Origin: Prevotella sp.
GTDB taxonomy: Bacteria; Bacteroidota; Bacteroidia; Bacteroidales; Bacteroidaceae
NCBI GenBank assembly: GCA_017449025.1
Contig: JAFSKJ010000067.1
Coordinates: forward strand, 1 to 32,124
Length of the DNA: 32,124 nucleotides
Reading direction: 5' to 3'
Shown: positions 7,346 through 14,371 of the stretch, one piece after another
Position numbering within the stretch: position 1 is the first letter of the stretch
How the letters are laid out: each line of letters starts with the position of its first letter
Made by a program: the position numbers and the translations under genes
Notes under the pieces: generated by a model
Told to the model about the DNA's origin: nothing
What the model saw: the letters and a program-made list of their open reading frames with translations, nothing else
Databases searched by the model: none

Positions 7346-7891
7346 TTAGATGTTGATTCGTTGCAATAATAGCTGGCGGGCGAACTCGTAGACTACGATG
7401 CCCGTGGCCACGCTCACATTGAGAGAGTGTTTTGTGCCCAACTGTGGTATCTCAAGACATCCGTCGCAGAGGTCTACAACCTCCTGGCAGACGCCTTTCA
7501 CCTCGTTGCCGACGACGATGGCATACTTCTCACCTCCTACGGCCTGGAAGCGCTGCAGCTTGGTGGAGTGCTCCACCTGCTCCACAGCAATGACCAAATA
7601 TCCGTTGGCATGCAAGTGGCCTACAGCCTCTGAGGCCGTGGCAAAGTGGTGCCAGCTGACGCTGTCTTCGGCTCCTAAGGCGGTCTTGTGTATCTCCGGA
7701 TGCGGCGGAATGCCTGTAATGCCGCAGAGGCATACTGCCTCAGCACGGAATGCGTCGGCAGTGCGAAACACACTGCCCACGTTGTGCATGGACCGCACAT
7801 TGTCGAGCACCACCACCAACGGCAGTTTCTCGGCCTTGCGGAACTCGTCTACAGTGAGCCGCTTCATCTCTACGGTGCGAACCTTTCTCAT
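7346..7891 (-). CDS. SpoU/TrmH family RNA 2'-O-methyltransferase
   Basis: The protein has 181 aa from the ATG at 7891; an alternative start is MKRL at 7867. All three SPOUT motifs are visible: LDNVRSMHNVGSVFRTADAF (motif 1, substrate/catalytic Asn-Arg), IVVGNEVKGV (motif 2) and SLNVSVATGIVVYEFARQ (motif 3, deep trefoil knot). These proteins 2'-O-methylate tRNA or rRNA using SAM as cofactor. The sequence is short, with no extra N-terminal RNA-binding domain, so a TrmL- or TrmH-like cytoplasmic enzyme is plausible, and the target RNA cannot be told. It starts 8 nt after the stop of the upstream aldo/keto reductase and ends 15 nt before the Na/Pi cotransporter, which indicates one operon. Confidence 0.9.
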   Translation of the reverse strand: MRKVRTVEMKRLTVDEFRKAEKLPLVVVLDNVRSMHNVGSVFRTADAFRAEAVCLCGITGIPPHPEIHKTALGAEDSVSWHHFATASEAVGHLHANGYLVIAVEQVEHSTKLQRFQAVGGEKYAIVVGNEVKGVCQEVVDLCDGCLEIPQLGTKHSLNVSVATGIVVYEFARQLLLQRINI

Positions 7892-7899
7892 TATTATTA

Positions 7900-8880
7900 T
7901 TACAGGTTGTAGGCCGGTCTGTCTGCAGCACCTACGCACTTAAGGTTTTTCTCAAGCTGTGCCGTTGAACTGGCTCCCACCAGCACCGATGTCACCCCTC
8001 GCTGCTGCAATATCCATGCCAGTGCCATCTCGGCGAGCGTCTCTCCACGCGCGTCGGCCTGCTCGTTCCACTGCCGTATCTTAATCAGCACCTCGTCGGT
8101 GAGCATATCTGGCCTGAGGAACTTGCCCTTCTTCATGCGGGAGTCTTCAGGAATGCCTTTCAGGTAACGGTCGGTGAGGAGTCCCTGTGCCAGCGGCGAG
8201 AACGAGATAAAGCCAACGCCATGCTCGGCACAGAAATCCATGATGCCCTCCTCCTGTGGGGCACGGTCGAGCATGTTCAGGCGGCCCTGGTATATCAGGA
8301 GCGGAACGTCGTGCTGCTTAAGGTAGTGATAGGCAGTGCGGGTGGCCTCAAGTGGCCACCGGGAGATGCCCACATACAAGGCTTTCCCTTGCCTGACTAT
8401 GTCTACCAGTGCCTGTAGCGTCTCTTCGAGTGGTGTGTGAGGGTCGTAGCGGTGACTGTAGAACAGGTCTACATAGTCTATGTTCATGCGACGCAACGAC
8501 TGGTCGAGACTGGCTATGAGGTACTTGCGCGAGCCCCAGTTGCCGTATGGGCCGGGCCACATGTCGTAGCCGGCCTTGGTAGAGATGAACAGCTCGTCGC
8601 GGTAAGGGCGGAAGTCGGTGCTCATAAGGCGACCCAGTGTTTCCTCGGCCGAGCCGTAGGGTGGGCCGTAGTTGTTGGCAAGGTCAAAGTGTGTGATGCC
8701 GTGGTCGAAGGCATACCTGCATATCTCACTACTGCGCTCCAATGGGTCTGTGGCGCCGAAGTTATGCCAAAAGCCAAGGCTCACTTCCGGCAGCATGACA
8801 CCAGAGTTCCCGCACCGTCTGTATTTCATGCCGCCGTCGTTGTAACGCTCTGGAGCGGCCAAGTATGGTTCCTTTATCAT
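7900..8880 (-). CDS. Aldo/keto reductase (YghZ/AKR14-like)
   Basis: The protein has 326 aa and a complete (beta/alpha)8 aldo/keto reductase. The catalytic tetrad is visible as D66 (HFDLANNYG), Y71, K102 (FISTKAGYD) and H143 (DLFYSHRYD). The segments AAPERYNDGGMKYRRCGNSGVMLPEVSLGFWHNFG (given here only as landmarks at residues 8-42) and YGPPYGSAEETLG resemble L-glyceraldehyde-3-phosphate reductase YghZ. It probably reduces small aldehydes or ketones with NADPH in the cytoplasm; the substrate is uncertain. It is first in the minus-strand operon with the RNA methyltransferase and Na/Pi transporter, driven by the -7 box at 8960-8967 and with a leader of about 70 nt. I see no functional link among the three genes. 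Confidence 0.9.
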   Translation of the reverse strand: MIKEPYLAAPERYNDGGMKYRRCGNSGVMLPEVSLGFWHNFGATDPLERSSEICRYAFDHGITHFDLANNYGPPYGSAEETLGRLMSTDFRPYRDELFISTKAGYDMWPGPYGNWGSRKYLIASLDQSLRRMNIDYVDLFYSHRYDPHTPLEETLQALVDIVRQGKALYVGISRWPLEATRTAYHYLKQHDVPLLIYQGRLNMLDRAPQEEGIMDFCAEHGVGFISFSPLAQGLLTDRYLKGIPEDSRMKKGKFLRPDMLTDEVLIKIRQWNEQADARGETLAEMALAWILQQRGVTSVLVGASSTAQLEKNLKCVGAADRPAYNL

Positions 8881-8959
8881 ATCTTTGAAGATATAAGAGT
8901 TAAAGTCTTTGTCTTAGTAGTCTTTCGCTGAAATCTGTACATATTCTGTTTTTGTGGGG

Positions 8960-8967
8960 CAAAGATA
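8960..8967 (-). promoter_or_regulatory. -7 box of the aldo/keto reductase operon
   Basis: Minus strand TATCTTTG (8967-8960) followed by a leader of about 70 nt to the ATG at 8880. The gap 8881-9098 otherwise holds only A/T-rich DNA and a small hairpin GGCCT-gag-AGGCC at 9062-9074. Confidence 0.5.
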
Positions 8968-9098
8968 CAAAAAAAAGTCGAAACCCTAATGCTTTTCCAC
9001 TTTTTTTATTTCCTTCGCAACTTTTTTCCTGCAAATGGTGTGAAACGTGACCACTCCACACGGCCTGAGAGGCCAGGCGAAGACGGATGATAGCGATG

Positions 9099-9677
9099 TC
9101 AGAACTTCTTTCCAAGAACGATGCTGAGGAATGTGAGGCCGAGAATCTTGACGTCAAGCCACCATGAATGGTGGTGCAGATAGTAGAGGTCGAGCTCAAG
9201 TCGCTTAAGCATTTTCTCCATGGAGTCGGTGTAACCGTTATAGAGCGTTGCGTAGGATGTGACTCCTGGTCTCATCTGGTAGAGTAGGGTGTAGCGTGGG
9301 TCGCGCTGGATTATCTGGTCGATATAGTACTTTATTTCAGGCCTGTGCCCGACGAAAGCCATGTCTCCCTTGAAGACGTTGTAGAGTTGAGGCAGTTCGT
9401 CGAGGTGGTGTGCCCTGAGGAATTTGCCTACTTTAGTGAGTCGTGGGTCGTTGTCTCCGCCAGCATGGCTAAGGGCTGGTCCTGTTTCCTCGGCATCCTG
9501 CCGCATAGACCTAAACTTATATATGTTAAAGGGATGCCCAAAACGTCCTATGCGCTGCTGCTTGTAGATTACGGGTCCGCCATCGTCTACTTTTATGAGG
9601 ATGGCAAGAATGAGCATGAGCGGTGAGAAGAGTATGAGGCAGAGGGATGAGAGTATTAAATCTGTAATTCGTTTCAT
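9099..9677 (-). CDS. Undecaprenyl-phosphate sugar phosphotransferase (bacterial sugar transferase)
   Basis: The protein has 192 aa. One N-terminal hydrophobic hairpin/helix (about residues 6-28) is followed by the PF02397 core: YKQQRIGRFGHPFNIYKFRSMR, LTKVGKFLRAHHLDELPQLYNVFKGDMAFVGHRPE and MRPGVTSYATLYNGYT. The Asp-Glu dyad in HLDELPQ is the catalytic pair of monotopic phosphoglycosyl transferases (PglC/WcaJ catalytic domain). It transfers a phosphosugar onto undecaprenyl phosphate, the first membrane step of capsule, O-antigen or exopolysaccharide synthesis. It stands alone here, with no glycosyltransferases, Wzx/Wzy or nucleotide-sugar genes nearby. The upstream neighbour is a decayed AAA-ATPase-like gene 25 nt away. 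Confidence 0.9.
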   Translation of the reverse strand: MKRITDLILSSLCLILFSPLMLILAILIKVDDGGPVIYKQQRIGRFGHPFNIYKFRSMRQDAEETGPALSHAGGDNDPRLTKVGKFLRAHHLDELPQLYNVFKGDMAFVGHRPEIKYYIDQIIQRDPRYTLLYQMRPGVTSYATLYNGYTDSMEKMLKRLELDLYYLHHHSWWLDVKILGLTFLSIVLGKKF

Positions 9678-9702
9678 GTTATGTCAATATGCGTTTTTGT
9701 CG

Positions 9703-10230
9703 CTATAAAATTACCCAGTCTTCGGGGATGCGTGTATCCGGATTGATTTTTACGCCAACTTTGGCTACACTGCGACCGTCAGTCTGATATGGGAAGGCAT
9801 TGAGCAGGCTGTACGGATTGTAGATGTCCTCCGATTTCTCTGAGAAGTGATAGCCGTCATAGCGCGCCTTGATGCGCTTGAACATCTCTTCTGCATAGTC
9901 TTCCAGCATCAGCATCAGTCTGGCTCTCAGGTTATCCGGCGTGGCCTGGTTCTTTGCCATGCTTAGGTCGAGGCGTATCACCGGATACTGCTGCCACTCC
10001 TTCTCCAACTGCATGATCTTAAGTCCCTCGAACAGTTCCTTCTCTCCCTTGAAATAGGATTCCAGGGTAGTGGTGAGCAACGACTTGCCGAAGCGTCGCG
10101 GGCGGCTCAGGAAAATGAATGTTGCGTAGTGGGCAAGTTGCCACACCAAATCCGTCTTGTCAACGTAGACAAGTCCTTCGCGTATGATGCGCGAGAACGT
10201 CTGTATGCCTATCGGATACTTCTTCTTCAT
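9703..10230 (-). pseudogene. AAA-ATPase-like / DUF1703 protein with two internal deletions
   Basis: The frame encodes 175 aa from MKKKYPIGIQTF, but the family (PF09820 AAA-ATPase-like plus PD-(D/E)XK DUF1703) is normally about 500-560 aa. Residues 1-100 match the N-terminus, including VYVDKTDLV and the degenerate Walker A RPRRFGKSLL. The frame then jumps from RLMLMLEDYAEE straight to RYDGYHFSEKSEDIYNPYSLLNAF, normally some 170 residues later. It jumps again to the extreme C-terminus TDGRSVAKVGVKINPDTR. Both deletions keep the reading frame. Walker B and most of the nuclease domain are missing, so the protein cannot be a working member. It keeps an apparently intact promoter (10255-10286). An upstream in-frame ATG at 10239 is the alternative start. 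Confidence 0.8.
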
Positions 10231-10254
10231 ACTTCCCATTTTACATCTTTGGTG

Positions 10255-10286
10255 CAAAATTACTATTTTTACAGCAAACACACAAA
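10255..10286 (-). promoter_or_regulatory. Promoter of the AAA-ATPase-like remnant
   Basis: Minus strand: TTTG (10286-10283), 20 nt, TAATTTTG (10262-10255), very close to the start codon (predicted leader of 10-20 nt). Confidence 0.5.
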
Positions 10287-10384
10287 CAATTCCATGGTTT
10301 TCTGCCAGAACTGTTTCAAATCAAGGAACGCGGGCGCCGCATCTGCCTTGTTACATTCCGGAATGTAGAGACGAACAGCCGCAA

Positions 10385-10924
10385 TCAGTTCTTTACTGCC
10401 TTAGGAGTCCAGTTCTTGAAAAAGCGAAGCACTTTTTCCTGGTTGTAGCCTTGTCCCTCTTCCAAGAAACTCGAATCCTGAATATGCATCACCTTGCCTT
10501 CTTCATCAAGTACTACTAACACGGGGAAGCCGAAACGGCCGCAATTGTTCAGCCGGTTCATCAGCGCTCTTCCCTGCTCAATCTTTTCTGCACGCTGAGA
10601 CTTGCGGGGGTTGTAGTTCACATGGATATACTCATAGTTGTCGTTCACAACCCTGCTGATGGTCGTGTCCTTGGTTATGAAATCTGCAAAACGCAAACAC
10701 CATGGACACCAGTTGCCTCCAACCTGACAGACAACGAACTTGCCTTCGGCCTTAGCCTTGACAAGAGCCTGGTCTATCTGCTCCATGGGGTTTATGTCCA
10801 CGTTATACACCTTTTTCGTCTCTACGCCCGAATGTCTGCTGCCTTCGGGAACAGAGGCTCCCGTCTGGGCATCTGCCAATACCGTAAACAGGATGGCAAC
10901 AAATGTAATAATGGTCTTTCTCAT
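10385..10924 (-). CDS. Periplasmic thioredoxin-like protein (CPWC active site)
   Basis: The protein has 179 aa. It has a signal peptide (MRKTIITFVAILFTVLADA, cleavage before QTG) and a thioredoxin fold from about residue 45. The redox motif is WCPWC, with cysteines at 73 and 76, followed by LRFADF. The cis-proline region is FGFPVLVVLDEEGKV. It resembles Thioredoxin_7/DsbD-gamma-like Bacteroidetes proteins, which reduce or isomerise disulfides in the periplasm. It starts 27 nt downstream of the rhamnosidase stop on the same strand and has no separate promoter that I can see, so it is probably co-transcribed with the glycosidase. The partner protein is unknown. Confidence 0.85.
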   Translation of the reverse strand: MRKTIITFVAILFTVLADAQTGASVPEGSRHSGVETKKVYNVDINPMEQIDQALVKAKAEGKFVVCQVGGNWCPWCLRFADFITKDTTISRVVNDNYEYIHVNYNPRKSQRAEKIEQGRALMNRLNNCGRFGFPVLVVLDEEGKVMHIQDSSFLEEGQGYNQEKVLRFFKNWTPKAVKN

Positions 10925-10951
10925 AATTCACTTATATTTAACAACCTGTCT

Positions 10952-13900
10952 TTAGAAAGTTGAGTTATATGTACCCGGTTTCAATTCTGTCGGCGACTTG
11001 TCTGGCAAGACGAGCGTGGCAGAGGTGCCCTCTGGCACTACGAAGCGGTAGCTGACGGTGCCGTCTGGATTGCGCTGCCAACTGCTCTCGATGCGTCCGT
11101 GGCGGGTGTCGAGATGTCCGCGTGCGTAGGTCATCTTGCCTGTCGGGTCGGGCTCAGGGCGGAGGATGAAATGCTGGAGACCCGGTTGCCGCTCGTCGCG
11201 CTCAATGCCCAGGCAGCGGTTGACGAGCCACTGCCCTACGGCTCCAAAGCTGTAGTGGTTGAAGGAGTTCATTGAGTTGTTGCCGCCAAAGCCGGCGGTG
11301 TGGGTGTAGGAGTTCAACCGCTCCCAGATGGTGGTCGCACCCTGTGTCACGGGATATAGCCACGAGGGATAGTCCTCCTGCTGCAGCAGGCGATAGGCCA
11401 CGTCGCTGCGACCGGCGTCGCTGAGCACGCGGCTGATCCAGGCTGTGGTGATAAAGCCCGTCATCAGCGAATAGGGCGGACACTTCACACCCTTGTCGGT
11501 GGTGTTTTCCCGCTCTATGCAGGTCACCAGCCGCTCCACGAGTTTCTGGCGCAGTGTGTCTGTGACTATGTTAAAAGCAAGAGGCAGGACGTAAGACCCC
11601 TGAATGTCGATGGCCTCCCCCTTGCGGTCAGGGTAGAAAGCCGAGAATCTGGTCATGCCCGTTTGCTTGTCTATATATGTGTCGACGAAGAACTGCTTGC
11701 GCTCTTCCATTCGCTGCCCATAGCGCTTGGCATCGGCTTCCTTTCCGAGCATCAAGGCCGTCTGCCGCAAGATGTCGAGGTCGTAGATGTAATAGGCCTC
11801 GAAGAGCAGTGTCTTGTCGTTCTTGCCGTCTTCCAGTCCTAACCAGTCGCCCAGGTCGCCCCATTGCCTCTCCTGTACGAGCAACCCCGTGGCAGCGTCG
11901 AAATAGTGGCTGTCCACATAGTCTATATATGCCTTCATGGTCTCGTAGTGACGGGCCAGGATGTCGCGGTCGGCATATTGCAGCCAGCACTCCCACGGCA
12001 CGGTGATGCCCGCGCTGCCCCACAGCAGTCCGCCGAAGCCGCCGCCGACAGGGGCGATGTCGGGGAAACGCCCGTCGGAAGTCTGCACGTCGCGCATGGC
12101 CTGTATGTGTTTGCTGAGGAAGTCGTCTACATCGGCCATGTTGACGGCTGTCCGCGAGAAGACGCTGATGTCGCCGCTCCATCCCATGCGCTCGTTGCGC
12201 TGCGGACAGTCGGTGGGCATGCTGATGAAGTTGGCCAGCATAGACCATTGTATGTTCTGCCAGAGACGGTTCACCAACGGGTTGCTACATTCAAAGTCGG
12301 CAGTAAAACGGTCGATGCTGCTCACCACCATTCCCTCCACATCGCTGACAGGAAGGGGACGGTCGATACCCGTGATTTCCACGTAGCGATAACCGTGCAA
12401 CGTCATGTCGGGCGTGAACGTCTCGCAGGTGTCGCCGTTGGCAATATATATGTCTTGCGCCATTGCCGCGCGGATGTTTTCGAGCATCAGCGTACCTACC
12501 TTGTCGCCATACTCCGGCAGGTCGGGATATAGCACTTCGGCATAGCGCATCACCACGCGCTGCCCTTTCCTCAGCTTCCGCATCGTAATCCGTGGGAAGC
12601 CAGCCATGTTCTGTCCCATGTCGTAAACAAATACGCCATGACGCACTTCGCCGACGCTGACGGCCTTGAGCGTGGTGTAAAGACCGACGTGTGTCGTGGC
12701 AGGCTCCAGATGGAAACTGCTATAGTCGTTCACCTTGGGCTGAGTGCCCCCGCCCTCTGTGGGCAGGTGGCCGTCAAGGGCCATCTCGCTGGCCTTCCTC
12801 CATCGGCCGGCAGTCACCGTATTGTCATATACTTCCCCCTGGAACATACTGGCGTAGGTCACCTTCGTTTCGTCGCACACCTCCCAGCGGTCATCGGGCT
12901 GTGTGGTAATCACCGTGGAATCACCGTCTTCATACCTCACCGTCAGTTTTGCCCGAAATGCCAACTGGTCGCCAAAGTAATTCCAGTTGCCGCCCGAGTA
13001 TGTCATACCTCCAGCCCACCAGCCTTCGGCCAACTGGACGTAGAGGGTATTTGTGGCTTGCAGCATCCGCGTGACGTCGTACTGCTGATAGTAGTGGGTC
13101 TTGTTGTACTGCGAGATGCCCGGTGCATAGTATTCGCTGCCCACCTGCCTGCCGTTAAGCTCTGCCCTATAGATGCCGCGTGCCGTAGCCGTGAGCGTGG
13201 CTGCGCTGATGGCTTTCTGCTTTAGCGCAAACTGGCATCTGAGCAGCGGCATGGCCCCGTGGCTCGGACTTGTCAGCTTGCGCACCGCTTTTTTCTTGTT
13301 GCCAATCTTCTGTGACGCATGGGTTTCATACAGCACTCCGAATGGCGAGCGGAGGTTGCGCACCTCTATCTTATGGATGTAGGCTCGCTGGCCAGCCTCC
13401 ATCTCGTAGCCTATGTCGGCCAACTGCGGAAAGGCTATGTAGTCGCCACCCTTGCCCATCGGGTTCAGCTCCACCGTGCCCAGCTTCTGTCCGTCCAACA
13501 TAATGTCGACATCACCTAAGCAGCAGTCGGCGCCGATGGCATGTACGCCTTGGGCATCGAAGTCCTGCAGCTCGAATTGCCTCAGCAGCTCTTTCCCCTT
13601 TGTGGTGTACCCCATGCGCCACACATTCAGATGAGCCGCCGCTGCATCTATCTCCAGTTTGATGTACGACTCATCCCGTCCGTTCTCCACACCAAGAATG
13701 TTCATGTTGCGGTTCATCAGTCGCGGGTCGTTGCCGCCAAAAATCACCGCCAGCCTCTCAGAAGCCCCGTCGAGTTGCACCGTCCAGCTGATTTTGAACT
13801 GTGTCAGATAGTCGGCATACAGCACGTATTGGTTGCTGCCAATCCACTTGGCATCGTCAAGGCTGCGATTAAGCGAGAGCAGAGTGATGCTCGCATCAGC

Positions 13901-13993
13901 TCTGCCGGGCGTGAGCAGGCTCGACCGAAGGTCAAACTGTGCATAACAGAAAAACGGCGCAAGCGCCAACAAAAACAATAGTAGTCGTTTCAT
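10952..13993 (-). CDS. Alpha-L-rhamnosidase (GH78), secreted
   Basis: The protein has 1013 aa from the ATG at 13993. The Sec signal peptide MKRLLLFLLALAPFFCYA begins there, and the -7 box at 14014-14021 lies just upstream, excluding the earlier in-frame ATG at 14026. It has the Bac_rhamnosid_N region (RGIYRAELNGRQVGSEYYAPG), a central beta domain, the (alpha/alpha)6 barrel with DCPQRNERMGWSGD (D595, E601 as likely general acid, D608), and C-terminal TTIWERLNSY (E891, likely base). It hydrolyses terminal alpha-rhamnosyl residues from plant pectin (RG-I/II) or flavonoid glycosides in the periplasm or at the surface. No SusCD or other CAZyme genes flank it. Codons right after the signal peptide are formed by a dispersed repeat (13864-13936). 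Confidence 0.92.
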   Translation of the reverse strand: MKRLLLFLLALAPFFCYAQFDLRSSLLTPGRADASITLLSLNRSLDDAKWIGSNQYVLYADYLTQFKISWTVQLDGASERLAVIFGGNDPRLMNRNMNILGVENGRDESYIKLEIDAAAAHLNVWRMGYTTKGKELLRQFELQDFDAQGVHAIGADCCLGDVDIMLDGQKLGTVELNPMGKGGDYIAFPQLADIGYEMEAGQRAYIHKIEVRNLRSPFGVLYETHASQKIGNKKKAVRKLTSPSHGAMPLLRCQFALKQKAISAATLTATARGIYRAELNGRQVGSEYYAPGISQYNKTHYYQQYDVTRMLQATNTLYVQLAEGWWAGGMTYSGGNWNYFGDQLAFRAKLTVRYEDGDSTVITTQPDDRWEVCDETKVTYASMFQGEVYDNTVTAGRWRKASEMALDGHLPTEGGGTQPKVNDYSSFHLEPATTHVGLYTTLKAVSVGEVRHGVFVYDMGQNMAGFPRITMRKLRKGQRVVMRYAEVLYPDLPEYGDKVGTLMLENIRAAMAQDIYIANGDTCETFTPDMTLHGYRYVEITGIDRPLPVSDVEGMVVSSIDRFTADFECSNPLVNRLWQNIQWSMLANFISMPTDCPQRNERMGWSGDISVFSRTAVNMADVDDFLSKHIQAMRDVQTSDGRFPDIAPVGGGFGGLLWGSAGITVPWECWLQYADRDILARHYETMKAYIDYVDSHYFDAATGLLVQERQWGDLGDWLGLEDGKNDKTLLFEAYYIYDLDILRQTALMLGKEADAKRYGQRMEERKQFFVDTYIDKQTGMTRFSAFYPDRKGEAIDIQGSYVLPLAFNIVTDTLRQKLVERLVTCIERENTTDKGVKCPPYSLMTGFITTAWISRVLSDAGRSDVAYRLLQQEDYPSWLYPVTQGATTIWERLNSYTHTAGFGGNNSMNSFNHYSFGAVGQWLVNRCLGIERDERQPGLQHFILRPEPDPTGKMTYARGHLDTRHGRIESSWQRNPDGTVSYRFVVPEGTSATLVLPDKSPTELKPGTYNSTF
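13864..13936. repeat. Dispersed palindromic repeat, copy A, inside the rhamnosidase gene
   Basis: It shares with the intergenic copy at 21158 an exact 17-mer (13864-13880) and an exact 14-mer TGATGCTCGCATCA (13885-13898). With the copy at 24691 it shares GACCGAAGGTCAAA. It is read in frame on the minus strand as residues roughly 20-44 of the rhamnosidase (LLTPGRADASITLLSLNRSL). Confidence 0.7.
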
Positions 13994-14013
13994 GTCAAAT
14001 CGCAATTTGCCTG

Positions 14014-14021
14014 CAAAGATA
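14014..14021 (-). promoter_or_regulatory. -7 box of the rhamnosidase gene
   Basis: Minus strand TATCTTTG (14021-14014), about 20 nt from the ATG at 13993. This implies a very short leader and decides the start codon. Confidence 0.55.
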
Positions 14022-14162
14022 ACCATTTTTTATAACTTTCCCGCGAAATCTGCATGCTTTTCGAGAATAATTTGTAATATTGTCCACAAATTAGTGCGGA
14101 TATGAAGCAAACAATAGATACTTATAGGCTTACAAGCATGGCGTGAAACCTGTCTGACGAGG

Positions 14163-14234
14163 AGTGGCACTTTACGATTGTAAAGTGCCACTTAATTTCA
14201 AAAAAGTGCCACTTTAGCTCAGTAAAGTGCCACT
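14163..14234. repeat. Cluster of AAAGTG-S-CACTTT palindromes
   Basis: A 13-bp perfect hairpin (14163-14175 / 14180-14192, loop GATT) is followed by AAAGTGCCACTTTA (14203-14216) and a second GTAAAGTGCCACT (14222-14234, identical to 14180-14192). Each unit is built on the odd palindrome AAAGTG-C-CACTTT. It lies in the divergent region between the rhamnosidase and patatin promoters. It may be a regulator binding cluster or a dispersed repeat. Confidence 0.6.
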
Positions 14235-14293
14235 CTGCGAGCGAGGCCTCAATGTTACGGATGAAGCCTACCTTGTTATTCTTTGTTAAAAGC

Positions 14294-14324
14294 TTGGCTG
14301 TGGCTCATAATTATTGTATATTTG
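14294..14324 (+). promoter_or_regulatory. Promoter of the patatin/beta-barrel gene
   Basis: TTGG at 14294-14297, 19 nt, TATATTTG at 14317-14324; the ATG is at 14372. Confidence 0.6.
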
Positions 14325-14371
14325 CACATTCTACCTTAGACAGGATGGCCTGGCAAATAGATGTTGATGAT

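Noticed and set aside
9099-9677. Start of a capsule or exopolysaccharide cluster at the sugar transferase
   Set aside because: Both neighbours are unrelated (an AAA-ATPase-like remnant and an aldo/keto reductase); no other polysaccharide genes are in the window.
11864-13225. Plus-strand frames across the rhamnosidase gene
   Set aside because: They lie opposite a complete GH78 gene with catalytic motifs; their translations are low-complexity mirror products.
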